Shown: piece after piece, positions 8,622-17,571 of the stretch
Layout of the letters: every line of letters starts with the position of its first letter
Position numbering within the stretch: the stretch's first letter is position 1
Origin: Sulfonitrofixus sp041553195
Lineage (GTDB): Bacteria; Campylobacterota; Campylobacteria; Campylobacterales; Sulfurimonadaceae
DNA: 64,000 bases
Direction of reading: 5' to 3'
Assembly: GCA_041553195.1 (NCBI GenBank)
Contig: JBFEJN010000001.1
Span: 1 to 64,000 of the forward strand
Notes under the pieces: model-generated
Seen by the model: only the letters and a program-made list of their open reading frames with translations
Database searches by the model: none
Told to the model about the DNA's origin: nothing
Made by a program: the position numbers and the translations under genes

Positions 8622-8627
8622 AGTATA
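8622..8627 (-). promoter_or_regulatory. Candidate -10 box for the gsp operon
   Basis: TATACT on the minus strand, about 48 bases upstream of the gspG start, in the AT-rich spacer between gspG and the divergent acyltransferase gene. No good -35 hexamer is visible, as is usual in Campylobacterota. Confidence 0.4.
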
Positions 8628-8730
8628 CAGATGTATCACTAACAAATAGCTGTAACATTCTATTACTGTAGGGTTACGCAGCGATTACAAGGAAAATAAA
8701 ATCTATTTTTTGTAAAATTAAAACTATTAA

Positions 8731-9417
8731 ATGACAAGTAGTATGATGCTAAAAATAATTACCTTTCGATTTCGCACCTTTCTGGCTCATCTCGCGATCG
8801 CTATCGGCTCGACGATGGTCGACATTTTTAAAAATGACAAAAACAAAACAGACAGATGGCGCATGTGGATCAGCCGCAATGTCCTTCGCGGTGTGGGACT
8901 TACCTATACACTCGAGGGTCATCTGGATGAAGACACTGACCTTATTATCGCCAACCATCAATCCATGATCGACATCTTTTTACTTGAATCTTTTGTCGGT
9001 CCCGAGATCCGTTTTGTCGGACGAAAAGGGATCATGGACGTCTGGCCTGTCGGCCTGGTCGTGGACGCTGTCGGTCACATCACCATTGACAGGAGTGACA
9101 AAAGGGCAGGGGCAAAACTGCTGAAAGAAGTGCGTGCGAAAAAAGGGAAAAAAGTGGTTATTTTCCCGGAAGGTACACGTTCGATAAACGGTGAGATCCA
9201 GGCGTTTGAGTTAGGGGCCAAGATGGTGGCTGAAAAGCTGGGGTTGAAAGTGCAGCCGGTTGTGATAAAGGATTTGAGCCGCTATTACAACGAGGGTACC
9301 AAACACTCCAAAAAAGGGGTGGTCCATATCGAGGTCTTACCGCCGGTGGAGTTCAGCGACGGCTGGTTCGAAGCGAGCCGCCATGCCATGATAGCGGCAA
9401 AAAAGAAGTTAGCCTAG
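8731..9417 (+). CDS. plsC: 1-acyl-sn-glycerol-3-phosphate acyltransferase, copy 1
   Basis: Membrane-associated enzyme that acylates lysophosphatidic acid to phosphatidic acid in phospholipid synthesis. The 228-residue product has an N-terminal hydrophobic helix and the four acyltransferase blocks: NHQSMID (block I, the NHxxxxD catalytic motif), GRKGIMDVWPVG (block II), VVIFPEGTRS (block III) and the QPVVIKDLSRYY region (block IV). The start is uncertain: ATG at 8731 or the ATGATG at 8743. Alignment with the tandem paralogue downstream favours 8743, where both proteins read MM followed by 20 residues without a gap. It is transcribed away from the gsp operon. Confidence 0.88.
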   Translation: MTSSMMLKIITFRFRTFLAHLAIAIGSTMVDIFKNDKNKTDRWRMWISRNVLRGVGLTYTLEGHLDEDTDLIIANHQSMIDIFLLESFVGPEIRFVGRKGIMDVWPVGLVVDAVGHITIDRSDKRAGAKLLKEVRAKKGKKVVIFPEGTRSINGEIQAFELGAKMVAEKLGLKVQPVVIKDLSRYYNEGTKHSKKGVVHIEVLPPVEFSDGWFEASRHAMIAAKKKLA

Positions 9418-9460
9418 AGACAAGAGACAGGGTAGAAGATACATTGGGCAGAGGCATGGA

Positions 9461-10159
9461 ATGTTTTCACCATATCGACAAGAGAACATGATGAGAGATC
9501 GTGTCGTGTTTTACCTGCGTACCTTTGTGGCATACTGTGTCATTGCTGTCGGAGCAATGCTGATCTATCTCAGCCGAAATGATCGTGAGAAGATGGACCG
9601 ATGCCGTATCAAGATCAGTCGAAGTATCCTTAAAAGTGCTGCGCTGAGCTATGCGGTCAAGGGTGAGCTGGACCGGGACACGGACCTGATCATTGCGAAT
9701 CACCAGTCGATGATGGATATCTTTTTGTTGGAGTCGTATGTCGGTCCCGAGATCCGCTTTGTAGGACGTAAAGGTATTATGGACACTTGGCCTGTGGGCC
9801 TGGTCACGGACATTATCGGGCATATCACCATCGATCGAAGCGACCGACGTTCCGGTGTCAAACTGCTTAAAGCCGTACGCGAGAAGAACGGCAAAAAAGT
9901 GGTTATCTTTCCCGAAGGTACCCGCTCTTTTGACGGTGAGATAAAACCGTTTGAGCCGGGTGCAAAGATGGTCGCAGAAAAACTGGGGCTTAAGGTACAG
10001 CCGGTTGTCATCAAGGGGTTGCGTGAACTGTACAGCGAAGGGAACAAACATTCCAGAAAAGGAACGGTCCAAATTGAGGTCCTGCCGCCGGTCGACGTAA
10101 AAGTGGGGTGGTTTGAGCAGAGCCGTGAGGCGATGATCGCGGTTCAAAAAGCGAGCTAA
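9461..10159 (+). CDS. 1-acyl-sn-glycerol-3-phosphate acyltransferase, copy 2
   Basis: Tandem paralogue of the preceding gene (232 residues), nearly collinear throughout. It keeps the NHQSMMD catalytic block, the GRKGIMDTWPVG block and VVIFPEGTRS. A ribosome-binding site GAGG sits six bases before the ATG at 9461, but an internal ATGATG at 9488 aligns with the paralogue start and may be used instead. The two copies differ most in the region just after the first helix and in the C-terminal tail. Both keep all catalytic residues, so both should be active; they may differ in acyl-chain preference or in substrate. The plsC symbol could belong to either copy. Confidence 0.88.
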   Translation: MFSPYRQENMMRDRVVFYLRTFVAYCVIAVGAMLIYLSRNDREKMDRCRIKISRSILKSAALSYAVKGELDRDTDLIIANHQSMMDIFLLESYVGPEIRFVGRKGIMDTWPVGLVTDIIGHITIDRSDRRSGVKLLKAVREKNGKKVVIFPEGTRSFDGEIKPFEPGAKMVAEKLGLKVQPVVIKGLRELYSEGNKHSRKGTVQIEVLPPVDVKVGWFEQSREAMIAVQKAS

Positions 10160-10259
10160 AAGGCAAAGATGTCGATAGGCGCTGATGCGTGAAAAGTAGG
10201 GTGTAGCACATTTTTAAAAAGTTTGTATTTTGGGTTTTTTGTGGGGGTTTTAAATGTAG

Positions 10260-10348
10260 TGGTGGAGACCCAGGGATTCGAACCCTGGGAGGTATGACCC
10301 TCGCCGGTTTTCAAGACCGGTGCATTCGACCAACTCTGCCAGATCTCC
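10260..10348 (-). tRNA. tRNA-Ser(UGA)
   Basis: Minus-strand cloverleaf of 89 nt including an encoded CCA. Acceptor GGAGATC pairs with GGTCTCC; the anticodon stem CCGGT/ACCGG encloses the loop CTTGAAA (anticodon UGA); there is a long variable arm as in class II tRNAs and a T arm with TTCGAAT. The discriminator base read from the sequence is A, whereas bacterial serine tRNAs usually carry G73. Confidence 0.93.
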
Positions 10349-10374
10349 ATGTGTAAGTGTAACGATAAGTAGAG

Positions 10375-10448
10375 TGGAGGTGCCACCCGGATTTGAACCG
10401 GGGATAGCAGCTTTGCAGGCTGCGGCCTTACCACTTGGCGATGGCACC
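10375..10448 (-). tRNA. tRNA-Cys(GCA)
   Basis: Minus-strand cloverleaf of 74 nt including CCA. Acceptor GGTGCCA pairs with TGGCACC; the anticodon loop is CTGCAAA (anticodon GCA); the discriminator is U, the identity base expected for cysteine. It lies 26 bases upstream of the serine tRNA in the same transcript. Confidence 0.95.
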
Positions 10449-10455
10449 ACTCTAA

Positions 10456-10542
10456 TGGTGCCCGGAACCGGACTTGAACCGGTACAGTGTTACCACCGAG
10501 GGATTTTAAGTCCCTTGCGTCTACCAATTTCGCCATCCGGGC
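10456..10542 (-). tRNA. tRNA-Leu(UAA)
   Basis: Minus-strand class II tRNA of 87 nt including CCA. Acceptor GCCCGGA pairs with TCCGGGC; the anticodon stem AGGGA/TCCCT encloses a loop with anticodon UAA; long variable arm; A discriminator. Only seven bases separate it from tRNA-Cys. Confidence 0.95.
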
Positions 10543-10612
10543 ATCAGTTGCCAATACAACGAAAACACTTTATATAATTTTCTGATTTAAAAAACTATAT
10601 ACAGTGTCTTTA

Positions 10613-10687
10613 TGGAGCGGGAAACGAGGTTCGAACTCGCGACCCCAACCTTGGCAAGGTTGTGCTCTACCACTGAGCTATTCCCGC
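10613..10687 (-). tRNA. tRNA-Gly(GCC)
   Basis: Minus-strand cloverleaf of 75 nt including CCA. Acceptor GCGGGAA pairs with TTCCCGC; the anticodon loop has GCC; U discriminator as usual for glycine. It is the first tRNA of a four-gene cluster (Gly-Leu-Cys-Ser) transcribed divergently from ilvD. Confidence 0.95.
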
Positions 10688-10798
10688 ACTCCGACGTTGT
10701 AGGGCGGAAGTATAGCAAAAAATATTTGGCTTGTAAAGGGTTTTTTGTAAAAATTTTAAATTTTTCATCTAACCCACGAAAGAGAACCTTGTTTTTGT

Positions 10799-10804
10799 TA
10801 TAAT
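10799..10804 (+). promoter_or_regulatory. Extended -10 promoter of ilvD
   Basis: Perfect TATAAT preceded by TG (TGTTATAATCGCGTT), 34 bases upstream of the ilvD ATG. The same 15 bases occur upstream of moaD (39725-39739), so this looks like a strong housekeeping promoter form in this genome. Confidence 0.65.
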
Positions 10805-10837
10805 CGCGTTGATAAATAAACTATATGAAGGCAATTC

Positions 10838-12523
10838 ATGCGCAGTGATACTATTAAACGAGGGTTTGACAAGACACCTCACCGCTCACTTTTGAGAGCA
10901 ACAGGTCTGAAAGACGAAGATTTTGACAAACCGTTTATCGGGGTAGCCAATTCACACATCGATATTATTCCGGGGCACTTCTTTTTGCAGGAGTATGGAC
11001 GCATCGTCAAAGAGGCGATCCGCGAAGCGGGCGGTGTCCCGTTCGAGTTCAACACCATCGGTGTGGATGACGGTATTGCAATGGGCCATGACGGTATGCT
11101 CTATTCACTGCCGTCACGCGAACTGATCGCTGACTCTATCGAGACGGTGATGAACGCGCACAAACTCGATGCGATGATCTGTATCCCCAACTGTGACAAG
11201 ATCGTTCCGGGTATGTTGATGGGTGCACTCCGCGTCAATGTACCGACGATCTTTGTTTCCGGCGGTCCAATGCAGGCAGGACATAAGGCTGACGGTACGC
11301 CGATCGACCTTGCAACGGCGTTCGAGGCTGTCGGTCAGCACTCTGAAGGCAAAATGACCGACGAAGAGCTGTACGAGATAGAATGTGAAGCGTGTCCAAG
11401 CGGCGGTTCATGTTCGGGTATGTTTACCGCTAACTCGATGAACACACTGTGTGAAGCGATGGGTGTGGCACTGCCGGGTAACGGAACGGTGCTTGCGATG
11501 ACACCGGAGCGAATTGAGATGGTCAAAACTGCGGCAAAACGTATTGTCGAGATGGCAAAAAGCGAAGACCCTAAATGGAAGATGCGCAACATCCTGAATG
11601 CCGACGCGATCCACAATGCGTTTGTCATCGACATGGCGATGGGCGGTTCATCCAACACTGTTCTTCATCTCTTGGCAATCGCAAAAGAGGCTGAGGTTGA
11701 CTTTGACATCACGAACATCAATGAGATCGGTAAACAGGTCGCACACATTGCCAAGATATCACCGTCACTTTCTACGGTTCACATGGATGACATCAACCGT
11801 GCCGGCGGTGTTAATGCGGTTATGAAAGAGGTCAGTAAACGTGGCGACGTTTTCCGTACAAATGTGATGACGGTTACAGGTGAGACCCTGGCCGAGCGTA
11901 TTAAAGATGCCGACATCAAAGATACCAACATCATCCACACCAATGAAAATGCCTTTTCACCTGTCGGCGGGCTTTCGATTCTTTTTGGAAACCTCGCAGA
12001 AGAGGGTGCTGTTGTCAAAACGGCGGGTATTACGCCGAACATGCGTCAGTTTAAGGGCACGGCAATCTGTTTCAACTCGCAGCAAGAGGCGATTGCGGGG
12101 ATCATGGGTCATAAAGTGAAAGCGGGCGATGTTGTCGTTATTCGTTACGAAGGGCCTAAGGGTGGACCGGGTATGCAAGAGATGCTAGCGCCGACGTCGC
12201 TGATCATGGGAATGGGGCTTGGTGAGAGTGTTGCACTGATCACGGACGGCCGTTTCTCAGGCGCAACACGCGGTGCGAGTATCGGTCACGTCTCTCCGGA
12301 GGCGGCAGAAGGCGGCCTGATCGGCCTGATCGAAGATGGGGATGAGATCGAACTCGATGTTGATACACACTTGCTGCAGCTCAATGTTGATGCGGAAGTA
12401 TTGGAACGCCGACGTCTTCACTTTGTGCCGGTGAAAAAAGATATTCCGTCCAAGTGGTTGAAGCGCTATAGTCTGCTAGTCAGCAACGCGTCGAATGGCG
12501 CAGCCCTAAAAACCGAACTCTAA
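10838..12523 (+). CDS. ilvD: Dihydroxy-acid dehydratase
   Basis: Iron-sulfur enzyme of branched-chain amino acid and pantothenate synthesis that dehydrates 2,3-dihydroxyisovalerate and 2,3-dihydroxy-3-methylvalerate. The 561-residue product carries both family signatures: CIPNCDKIVPGML around Cys119 and CPSGGSCSGMFTANSMN around Cys192, the cluster ligands, plus AVDDGI-like FNTIGVDDGIAMGHDG near residue 71. The segment near residue 36 reads GVANSHIDIIPGHFFL with no cysteine, as in the E. coli enzyme. Length is normal. The ATG follows an AAGG box and a strong extended -10. It is a single gene, divergent from the tRNA cluster. Confidence 0.96.
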   Translation: MRSDTIKRGFDKTPHRSLLRATGLKDEDFDKPFIGVANSHIDIIPGHFFLQEYGRIVKEAIREAGGVPFEFNTIGVDDGIAMGHDGMLYSLPSRELIADSIETVMNAHKLDAMICIPNCDKIVPGMLMGALRVNVPTIFVSGGPMQAGHKADGTPIDLATAFEAVGQHSEGKMTDEELYEIECEACPSGGSCSGMFTANSMNTLCEAMGVALPGNGTVLAMTPERIEMVKTAAKRIVEMAKSEDPKWKMRNILNADAIHNAFVIDMAMGGSSNTVLHLLAIAKEAEVDFDITNINEIGKQVAHIAKISPSLSTVHMDDINRAGGVNAVMKEVSKRGDVFRTNVMTVTGETLAERIKDADIKDTNIIHTNENAFSPVGGLSILFGNLAEEGAVVKTAGITPNMRQFKGTAICFNSQQEAIAGIMGHKVKAGDVVVIRYEGPKGGPGMQEMLAPTSLIMGMGLGESVALITDGRFSGATRGASIGHVSPEAAEGGLIGLIEDGDEIELDVDTHLLQLNVDAEVLERRRLHFVPVKKDIPSKWLKRYSLLVSNASNGAALKTEL

Positions 12524-12531
12524 AAAAGTTC

Positions 12532-12709
12532 CAGCTTCGGCGCGATTTGCACCGAAGCTCACCTCTCGACGTACCGATTTACGCCTTCGGATTCACATCC
12601 GCTACAACTCACACCAAAACAAGGGTACCGCTCGCTTAGCGATGTTTCCTCGAAATCTGAAACTTTTTACTGTTTACGACGTGGGTAAGATGAGCTTCGC
12701 CATCTTTCG
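12532..12709. repeat. Intergenic structured repeat, copy A
   Basis: Fills the gap between ilvD and the convergent pglF. It begins TTCCAGCTTCGGCGCGATTT and contains a perfect 8-bp hairpin (12533-12540 with 12552-12559) and a block reading CCAAAACAAGGGTACCGCTC followed by gcttagcgatgtttcctcgaaa. The same opening and the same later block recur, slightly diverged, at 35228-35460. It lies at the shared 3' ends of two convergent genes, so it may act as a bidirectional terminator or transcript stabiliser. Confidence 0.7.
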
Positions 12710-14485
12710 CTATATATTATGGTTGAATTCTGGGACGATCTTCTGCAGAGCTTCTATTTTGTTTTCTGCTTGTAAGAGTGACTGTATGTCATTCTCGAGT
12801 TGTTCTATGGGGTAAGGTGTCGGGTTGGCGATGAAGATGGAGCTGTATTCTGTTTTTTTCTCGCTATCATCGATAAGCAGCTCTTCGTAGAGCTTTTCTC
12901 CCGGGCGAAGACCCGTATAGCTTATGTCAACCTCGCCTTCTTTACCATAAAGCCTGATCATCTGTTTGGCAAGGTCGCAGATCTTGACCGGTTCGCCCAT
13001 ATCGAGGATAAAGAGCTCGTTTCCTTTGGCAATGGAGGCGGCCTGCAAGACGAGTTGACACGCTTCGGGGATGAGCATAAAGTAGCGGGTCATCTCTTTG
13101 TCGGTCACGGTCACCGGTCCGCCGTACTCGATCTGTTTTTTAAACTTGGGAATGACACTGCCGGAGCTGCCGAGGACATTGCCAAAGCGTACGGCGACGA
13201 TCTCGGTTGCTTTGGAGTCAACATTCTGGGCATAAAGCTCGCCGATCCGTTTGGTCGTGCCCATGACATTGGTCGGGCGAACGGCTTTGTCCGTGGAGAT
13301 GATGACCACTTTTTTGACCCCGTATTTAATGCTGAGGTCGATGACATTCCTGGTACCGAGGACATTGTTGGTGACGGCGATGTCGATGTTCTCTTCGCAG
13401 AGCGGGACATGTTTGTAGGCTGCGGCATGGATGACGATGTCGATAGGCTTCTGTGCAAAGAGTTTGTCGAGAGTGTGAAGGTCTGTCACGGAGCAGAGCA
13501 GATGCGCAGCCTCCGGCAGCTCTTCTGCGATCTGGTAGAGGTTGAACTCACTGTTGTCTATCAGTGTCAGTGAGGCTGCACCGAACGCTTTACACTGCTT
13601 GGTGATCTCTGAGCCTATGCTGCCGCCGGCACCGGTAATCAGGATATTTTTGCCTTTTATAAAGCTGGCAATGGCATCGGTGTCAAGGTCTTTGGGATGG
13701 CGTGCAAGCAGATCTTCAATGGAGAGATCTTCGAGTCTTTCATGCTGCGAGCCCAGGATCTTGGCAATCTTGATCTCCTCTATACCGGCATCTTTAAGGC
13801 GTTGGAACAGGGCCTTAAGGTCGGTTTGGGAAAGGTCTGCCGTGATAATAGCGGCAGTGATCTTCTGCTGGATGATCTGGGTCTCAAGCTCGTCTGCCGC
13901 ATAGACCTTGACCTTGTTGATGTAGGTGTTTACGGCACTTTCATTCTCTTTAAGCAGGGCAAAGATGGCAACCGGAAAGTAGTTCAGTTCGCCGTTGAGT
14001 GCACTTTTGATGATGGAACTCGTCTTGGGATTGACACCGACGATCAATGTCTGTCGGCTTTCTCCCTGCTTGAGTTGTTCGGAGAGTACCCGTTTGGATA
14101 TACGCAGGGCACCGGTTAACATCACAGAGAGAAAAAAATCGATCAGGATGACACTTCTCGGCATCGGTATAAAGAAGTCATAAAAGAGGAAAAAGAGCAG
14201 ACCAAAAGCGACGGCGGCACCGATATGCGCTTTGAGCAGTTGCAGGGCATCTTCGAGACCGAAAAAACGCCAGGTGATGTTGTAGACCTTGAATATAAAA
14301 AAGAAAAACAGTTTTAACACGCTCAGGACGGTAAACACGGTCAAAAAATTGGCCATATGTTTAGGGTCGATAACAAAATCGAAGCGAAGAGCATAGGCGA
14401 GTTGCAAGGCGATAAAAAAGAGGATCAGATCACTGAATAAAAAAAAGAGGAGACGTTTTGCAAAACTTGGTTGTAAGAGGTTCAC
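12710..14485 (-). CDS. pglF: Membrane UDP-HexNAc 4,6-dehydratase, PglF type
   Basis: First enzyme of the bacillosamine branch: converts UDP-GlcNAc to the 4-keto-6-deoxy sugar used for the N-glycan reducing-end residue. The 591-residue product has about four N-terminal membrane helices (13-35, 48-68, 88-106, 110-128), a linker Rossmann-like domain, and a C-terminal SDR domain with the NAD motif GAGGSIGSE at 285-293. The catalytic region reads STDKAVRPTNVMGTTKR, where Met replaces the SDR Tyr as in PglF/WbpM/FlaA1 enzymes. Its stop is convergent with ilvD and its start overlaps the next gene (14482) by four bases. No pglE or pglD for later bacillosamine steps lies nearby. Confidence 0.88.
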   Translation of the reverse strand: MNLLQPSFAKRLLFFLFSDLILFFIALQLAYALRFDFVIDPKHMANFLTVFTVLSVLKLFFFFIFKVYNITWRFFGLEDALQLLKAHIGAAVAFGLLFFLFYDFFIPMPRSVILIDFFLSVMLTGALRISKRVLSEQLKQGESRQTLIVGVNPKTSSIIKSALNGELNYFPVAIFALLKENESAVNTYINKVKVYAADELETQIIQQKITAAIITADLSQTDLKALFQRLKDAGIEEIKIAKILGSQHERLEDLSIEDLLARHPKDLDTDAIASFIKGKNILITGAGGSIGSEITKQCKAFGAASLTLIDNSEFNLYQIAEELPEAAHLLCSVTDLHTLDKLFAQKPIDIVIHAAAYKHVPLCEENIDIAVTNNVLGTRNVIDLSIKYGVKKVVIISTDKAVRPTNVMGTTKRIGELYAQNVDSKATEIVAVRFGNVLGSSGSVIPKFKKQIEYGGPVTVTDKEMTRYFMLIPEACQLVLQAASIAKGNELFILDMGEPVKICDLAKQMIRLYGKEGEVDISYTGLRPGEKLYEELLIDDSEKKTEYSSIFIANPTPYPIEQLENDIQSLLQAENKIEALQKIVPEFNHNI

Positions 14486-15441
14486 GCAAATGCCTTCTGT
14501 GTATCGATGAATTTTATGAGGCTATATAATAGCACTAAGAGTAAAACAAAGAGGTATAAGTAAAACTCTTGTGGCACGAAATAGAGCGCTGTGAAGATGA
14601 GGAGATTGGTGACGATCGACAGAATGACAACCTTGTCATGCGCAAATCCTGCCTGGTTGAGTCTTTGATAGGCATGTTTCTTATGCGCTTGCGACAGTTT
14701 TTCCCCTCGTTTGGCACGGCGTATGAGGGTCAGTGTTGCATCGAACCAAAAGAGCGAAAGCAGCATCAGCCAGCCTAAAAAATGGGGTGTGGCAGCATCA
14801 TACAGCATCAATACGGCAAAAATAAAACCCAGTGGAGCACTGCCGACATCCCCCATAAAAATTGAGGCTTTGTGCCAGTTAAATATAAGAAAGCCGGACG
14901 CTGCAAGTGCGAGGACGAGCGCAAGATCATTGCCAAAGAGAAGATAGGCCGCTAAGCCGGCGAACAGGGCTTCCGAGGCAGCATAACCGTCGATGCCATC
15001 AAGGAAATTGTACAGGTTGGTCATCCAGACGATACCTAAGAGCGCAATAATATTGAGCCAGAGACCGTGTAGATAAAAGAGTGCAAAGTTCATTGAACCG
15101 ATGCCCCCTAAACAGTAAAGTGCCGCAGCAGCACTGAGCAGCTGGACACCAAAACGTATTTTGGCAGCTAGAGGGTAGATGTCATCGACAAGACTGACAA
15201 CGATGACAGGGGTTGCTGTCAGAAGTGCATAAAAGAGCCGGGTGTCGACCTGATCAAGAAAACGCAGATAGATCAGCACGCCGTAAAAGACGAGCATGAT
15301 CGCCAGTCCGCCACCTTTTGGTGTTGGAACGTTATGTGAACTGCGTTCGTTGGGGTGATCTAGCAACTCCTTTTTATGGGCAAAGTAACGAATAGCAAAT
15401 GTACCAAGAACTGCTATGACGAAAGTGGCAACATAGAGCAT
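14482..15441 (-). CDS. WecA/WbpL-like polyprenyl-phosphate sugar-1-phosphate transferase
   Basis: Polytopic inner-membrane enzyme (319 residues, about ten helices) of the MraY/WecA family, which transfers a HexNAc-1-phosphate onto undecaprenyl phosphate to start glycan synthesis. All family motifs are visible: DHPNERSSHNVPTPKGGG near residue 33, the VDDI acidic pair near 86, NLYNFLDGIDG near 141, FMGDVGS near 195 and HAYQRL near 258. It sits between pglF and pglB, so it probably initiates the lipid-linked N-glycan in place of the small monotopic PglC used by Campylobacter jejuni. Start overlaps or abuts pglB by 6 bases' distance. Confidence 0.88.
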   Translation of the reverse strand: MLYVATFVIAVLGTFAIRYFAHKKELLDHPNERSSHNVPTPKGGGLAIMLVFYGVLIYLRFLDQVDTRLFYALLTATPVIVVSLVDDIYPLAAKIRFGVQLLSAAAALYCLGGIGSMNFALFYLHGLWLNIIALLGIVWMTNLYNFLDGIDGYAASEALFAGLAAYLLFGNDLALVLALAASGFLIFNWHKASIFMGDVGSAPLGFIFAVLMLYDAATPHFLGWLMLLSLFWFDATLTLIRRAKRGEKLSQAHKKHAYQRLNQAGFAHDKVVILSIVTNLLIFTALYFVPQEFYLYLFVLLLVLLYSLIKFIDTQKAFA

Positions 15442-15447
15442 CGTCGG

Positions 15448-17532
15448 TTAGATCTTTAGTTTGTAGATTTTGATCAATGGGTCTAAGATCACCGGTTCAA
15501 AAAGTGACCGATCATAATTTTCAAAAACATACATCTGGATAAAGGCTGAGTTGAGGTACTCGTTATCAAGAATTAAAAAACGCTGATAAGACTCAAGATA
15601 GATGACGGAAACAGGTGCCATTGGGGTGATGGTCTGTCTGTTGATGTCAATTTTGCCTTGTTTGTTGTAGCCTACTCTGATAAATTCGCCCAAAGGTACC
15701 TTCTGGTTTCCTATCTGTATTTTTCCTTCGTTTTTCAACAAGGCAACACCATTTCCGAACTGGATGACATTACCACTGTCTTGAAAGCGTTGTGTCGAGT
15801 AGAAAAATGGACTCGACAAAGGCTTTCCGGTGCTGAGATCGAGGTTGGAAAAGAGTTTGACGGTCGGCAATATATCCAACATACGCATTGGAAGGTAGAG
15901 ATAGATGTCTCTGGTCTTTTCCGGTAGTACAACATCACCGTAACGAAGGTTTTCAAGATAGGCACTGACGTCGACCTGATCGTCTTTACGGTTTTTAAAA
16001 AGTGCTTCGGTAATAATCCAGTACTTCGATTGGACATAAGTCTCTACTGCAAGTCGTGAAAGACGTGCCGCTTCAAGCTGGGAAGTCGTTAGCAAGATCT
16101 CAGAAACGATAAAATTGTCATTGTGGTGTTTACCACCATCGATCAGGGTGTTTTTATCGGCATAGTACCAGATAGGGTAACCATAGTCCCACCAGGTCAC
16201 AACATAGTCTTTTGACGATGACTTCTGCTTTAGCTCATCCAGGATCTTTACCTCATTTGACATAAAAACAGTGGGGACTTTATAGCCGATGATATGTGTA
16301 ATATTCGGATAGATTATTGCCGCCGTGAGAACAGTCAGTACGCCGTAGTAGATTTTCTTATCTTTATTGAAACTGGCAATAAGGTGAAAAAGGTAGACGG
16401 CACTAATGGCGGCTATCGGGACTGCATATATCGTAAAGCGAAGCCCTCCCATAAGAGAGAAAAGTCCGATACCGATCAGCGGAAGCGCCAAAATAAACTC
16501 TTTATGACGGATGAGCAGAGCGATATAGCCGGCAAGGGCAGCTAATACACCCAGAACCGAGCCTGAAATACGGTTTGCCATGGTGTCAAAAGGGATGATT
16601 CCTGCTTCTCTAACGGTTTGGGAGACCTGGAAAAAGTGCAGACCGCTGCTCTCTACACCGCGATTAAAATAGAGGGAGACTTTCATCCATATAAGATCAA
16701 AAACATGGCCTGTGTAGAGAAAGAGAAGCACTGTGACAATGGAGGTGTAAAGGGAGGTGTTAGCCGTGATCTTTTCTTTTGATATGGCATAAAAGAGTGT
16801 AAAAATGACAAGCAGTTGCAGCCATGGGTTGATGTCCATAAGACCGATTGAGATCAGTAAAATAGAGTGATAGGTAAAGGCATCCTTACGATGAAATACA
16901 AGCATGTAGATCATATAGATAATACCCATGGCATAGACAACCGCACGTCCTTGGTCATAGAGATACGGATAGATCAAAAAGGCAAGAGCACTTAAAAGTG
17001 CAAAGAGGGTCTTCTCTGTTCTAATCGTGGCCAATAAAAAATAGAGAATAAACATCGGTGCCATCGCAGAGAACATATCGGTATCAAAGTAGCCGATCAT
17101 AGTCCGGTTATAGTAACTCCAGGCAATGGAGCCTAAGAGTGCAGCAAAGAAACCGACAACCGTCATACCGAAAAGTCGACCGATCAAGACAATAGGTACA
17201 ACGACCAGACTGGAGATGACAGCCGGCATATACAAGATAACGGTGTCGAGACTGAGCGGGGTAAACTTGGCAATTAGGGCACTGAGTGTGATCGCTGCCG
17301 TCATAAAAAGTTCAGGTACACGCGGATTATACTGCAGTGTACCATCGAGCCATTTTTGAGCACCTGCAGCAAAAAAATAACCGTCATTCGTGTTGATCAT
17401 CAGCTGGTCGTTCCACATGAACTGCGGATTACCGTTAAATTGATAGACCCAGATCAGACGAATGAAAAAACTGAATAGATAGGCAATGGAAATGAAAAGA
17501 AGTATCGATTTGGTGCTGGTAGTCTCTTGCAT
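15448..17532 (-). CDS. pglB: Oligosaccharyltransferase PglB (STT3 family)
   Basis: Transfers the lipid-linked glycan to asparagine in periplasmic D/E-x-N-x-S/T sequons. The product (694 residues from the ATG at 17532) has about 13 membrane helices followed by a periplasmic domain. The catalytic motif WWDYGYP is present, and STNDGY-like NTNDGYFFAAGAQ in the first external loop supplies the metal-binding Asp. SYYNRTMIGYFDTDM and the closing KIYKLKI closely match the C. jejuni protein. A GTG at 17556 extends the frame by eight residues, but the ATG has an AAGGA box at good spacing and is preferred. It is flanked by glycan-assembly genes on the same strand. Confidence 0.94.
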   Translation of the reverse strand: MQETTSTKSILLFISIAYLFSFFIRLIWVYQFNGNPQFMWNDQLMINTNDGYFFAAGAQKWLDGTLQYNPRVPELFMTAAITLSALIAKFTPLSLDTVILYMPAVISSLVVVPIVLIGRLFGMTVVGFFAALLGSIAWSYYNRTMIGYFDTDMFSAMAPMFILYFLLATIRTEKTLFALLSALAFLIYPYLYDQGRAVVYAMGIIYMIYMLVFHRKDAFTYHSILLISIGLMDINPWLQLLVIFTLFYAISKEKITANTSLYTSIVTVLLFLYTGHVFDLIWMKVSLYFNRGVESSGLHFFQVSQTVREAGIIPFDTMANRISGSVLGVLAALAGYIALLIRHKEFILALPLIGIGLFSLMGGLRFTIYAVPIAAISAVYLFHLIASFNKDKKIYYGVLTVLTAAIIYPNITHIIGYKVPTVFMSNEVKILDELKQKSSSKDYVVTWWDYGYPIWYYADKNTLIDGGKHHNDNFIVSEILLTTSQLEAARLSRLAVETYVQSKYWIITEALFKNRKDDQVDVSAYLENLRYGDVVLPEKTRDIYLYLPMRMLDILPTVKLFSNLDLSTGKPLSSPFFYSTQRFQDSGNVIQFGNGVALLKNEGKIQIGNQKVPLGEFIRVGYNKQGKIDINRQTITPMAPVSVIYLESYQRFLILDNEYLNSAFIQMYVFENYDRSLFEPVILDPLIKIYKLKI

Positions 17533-17571
17533 GTTGAATGTTCCTTGTTTAGTCACGATATTATAGTGAAT

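Noticed and set aside
9467..10147. Long (226-codon) antisense ORF opposite the second acyltransferase
   Set aside because: It is a shadow of plsC codon bias; its translation is rich in His, Asp and Leu without domains, and the sense strand has all acyltransferase motifs.
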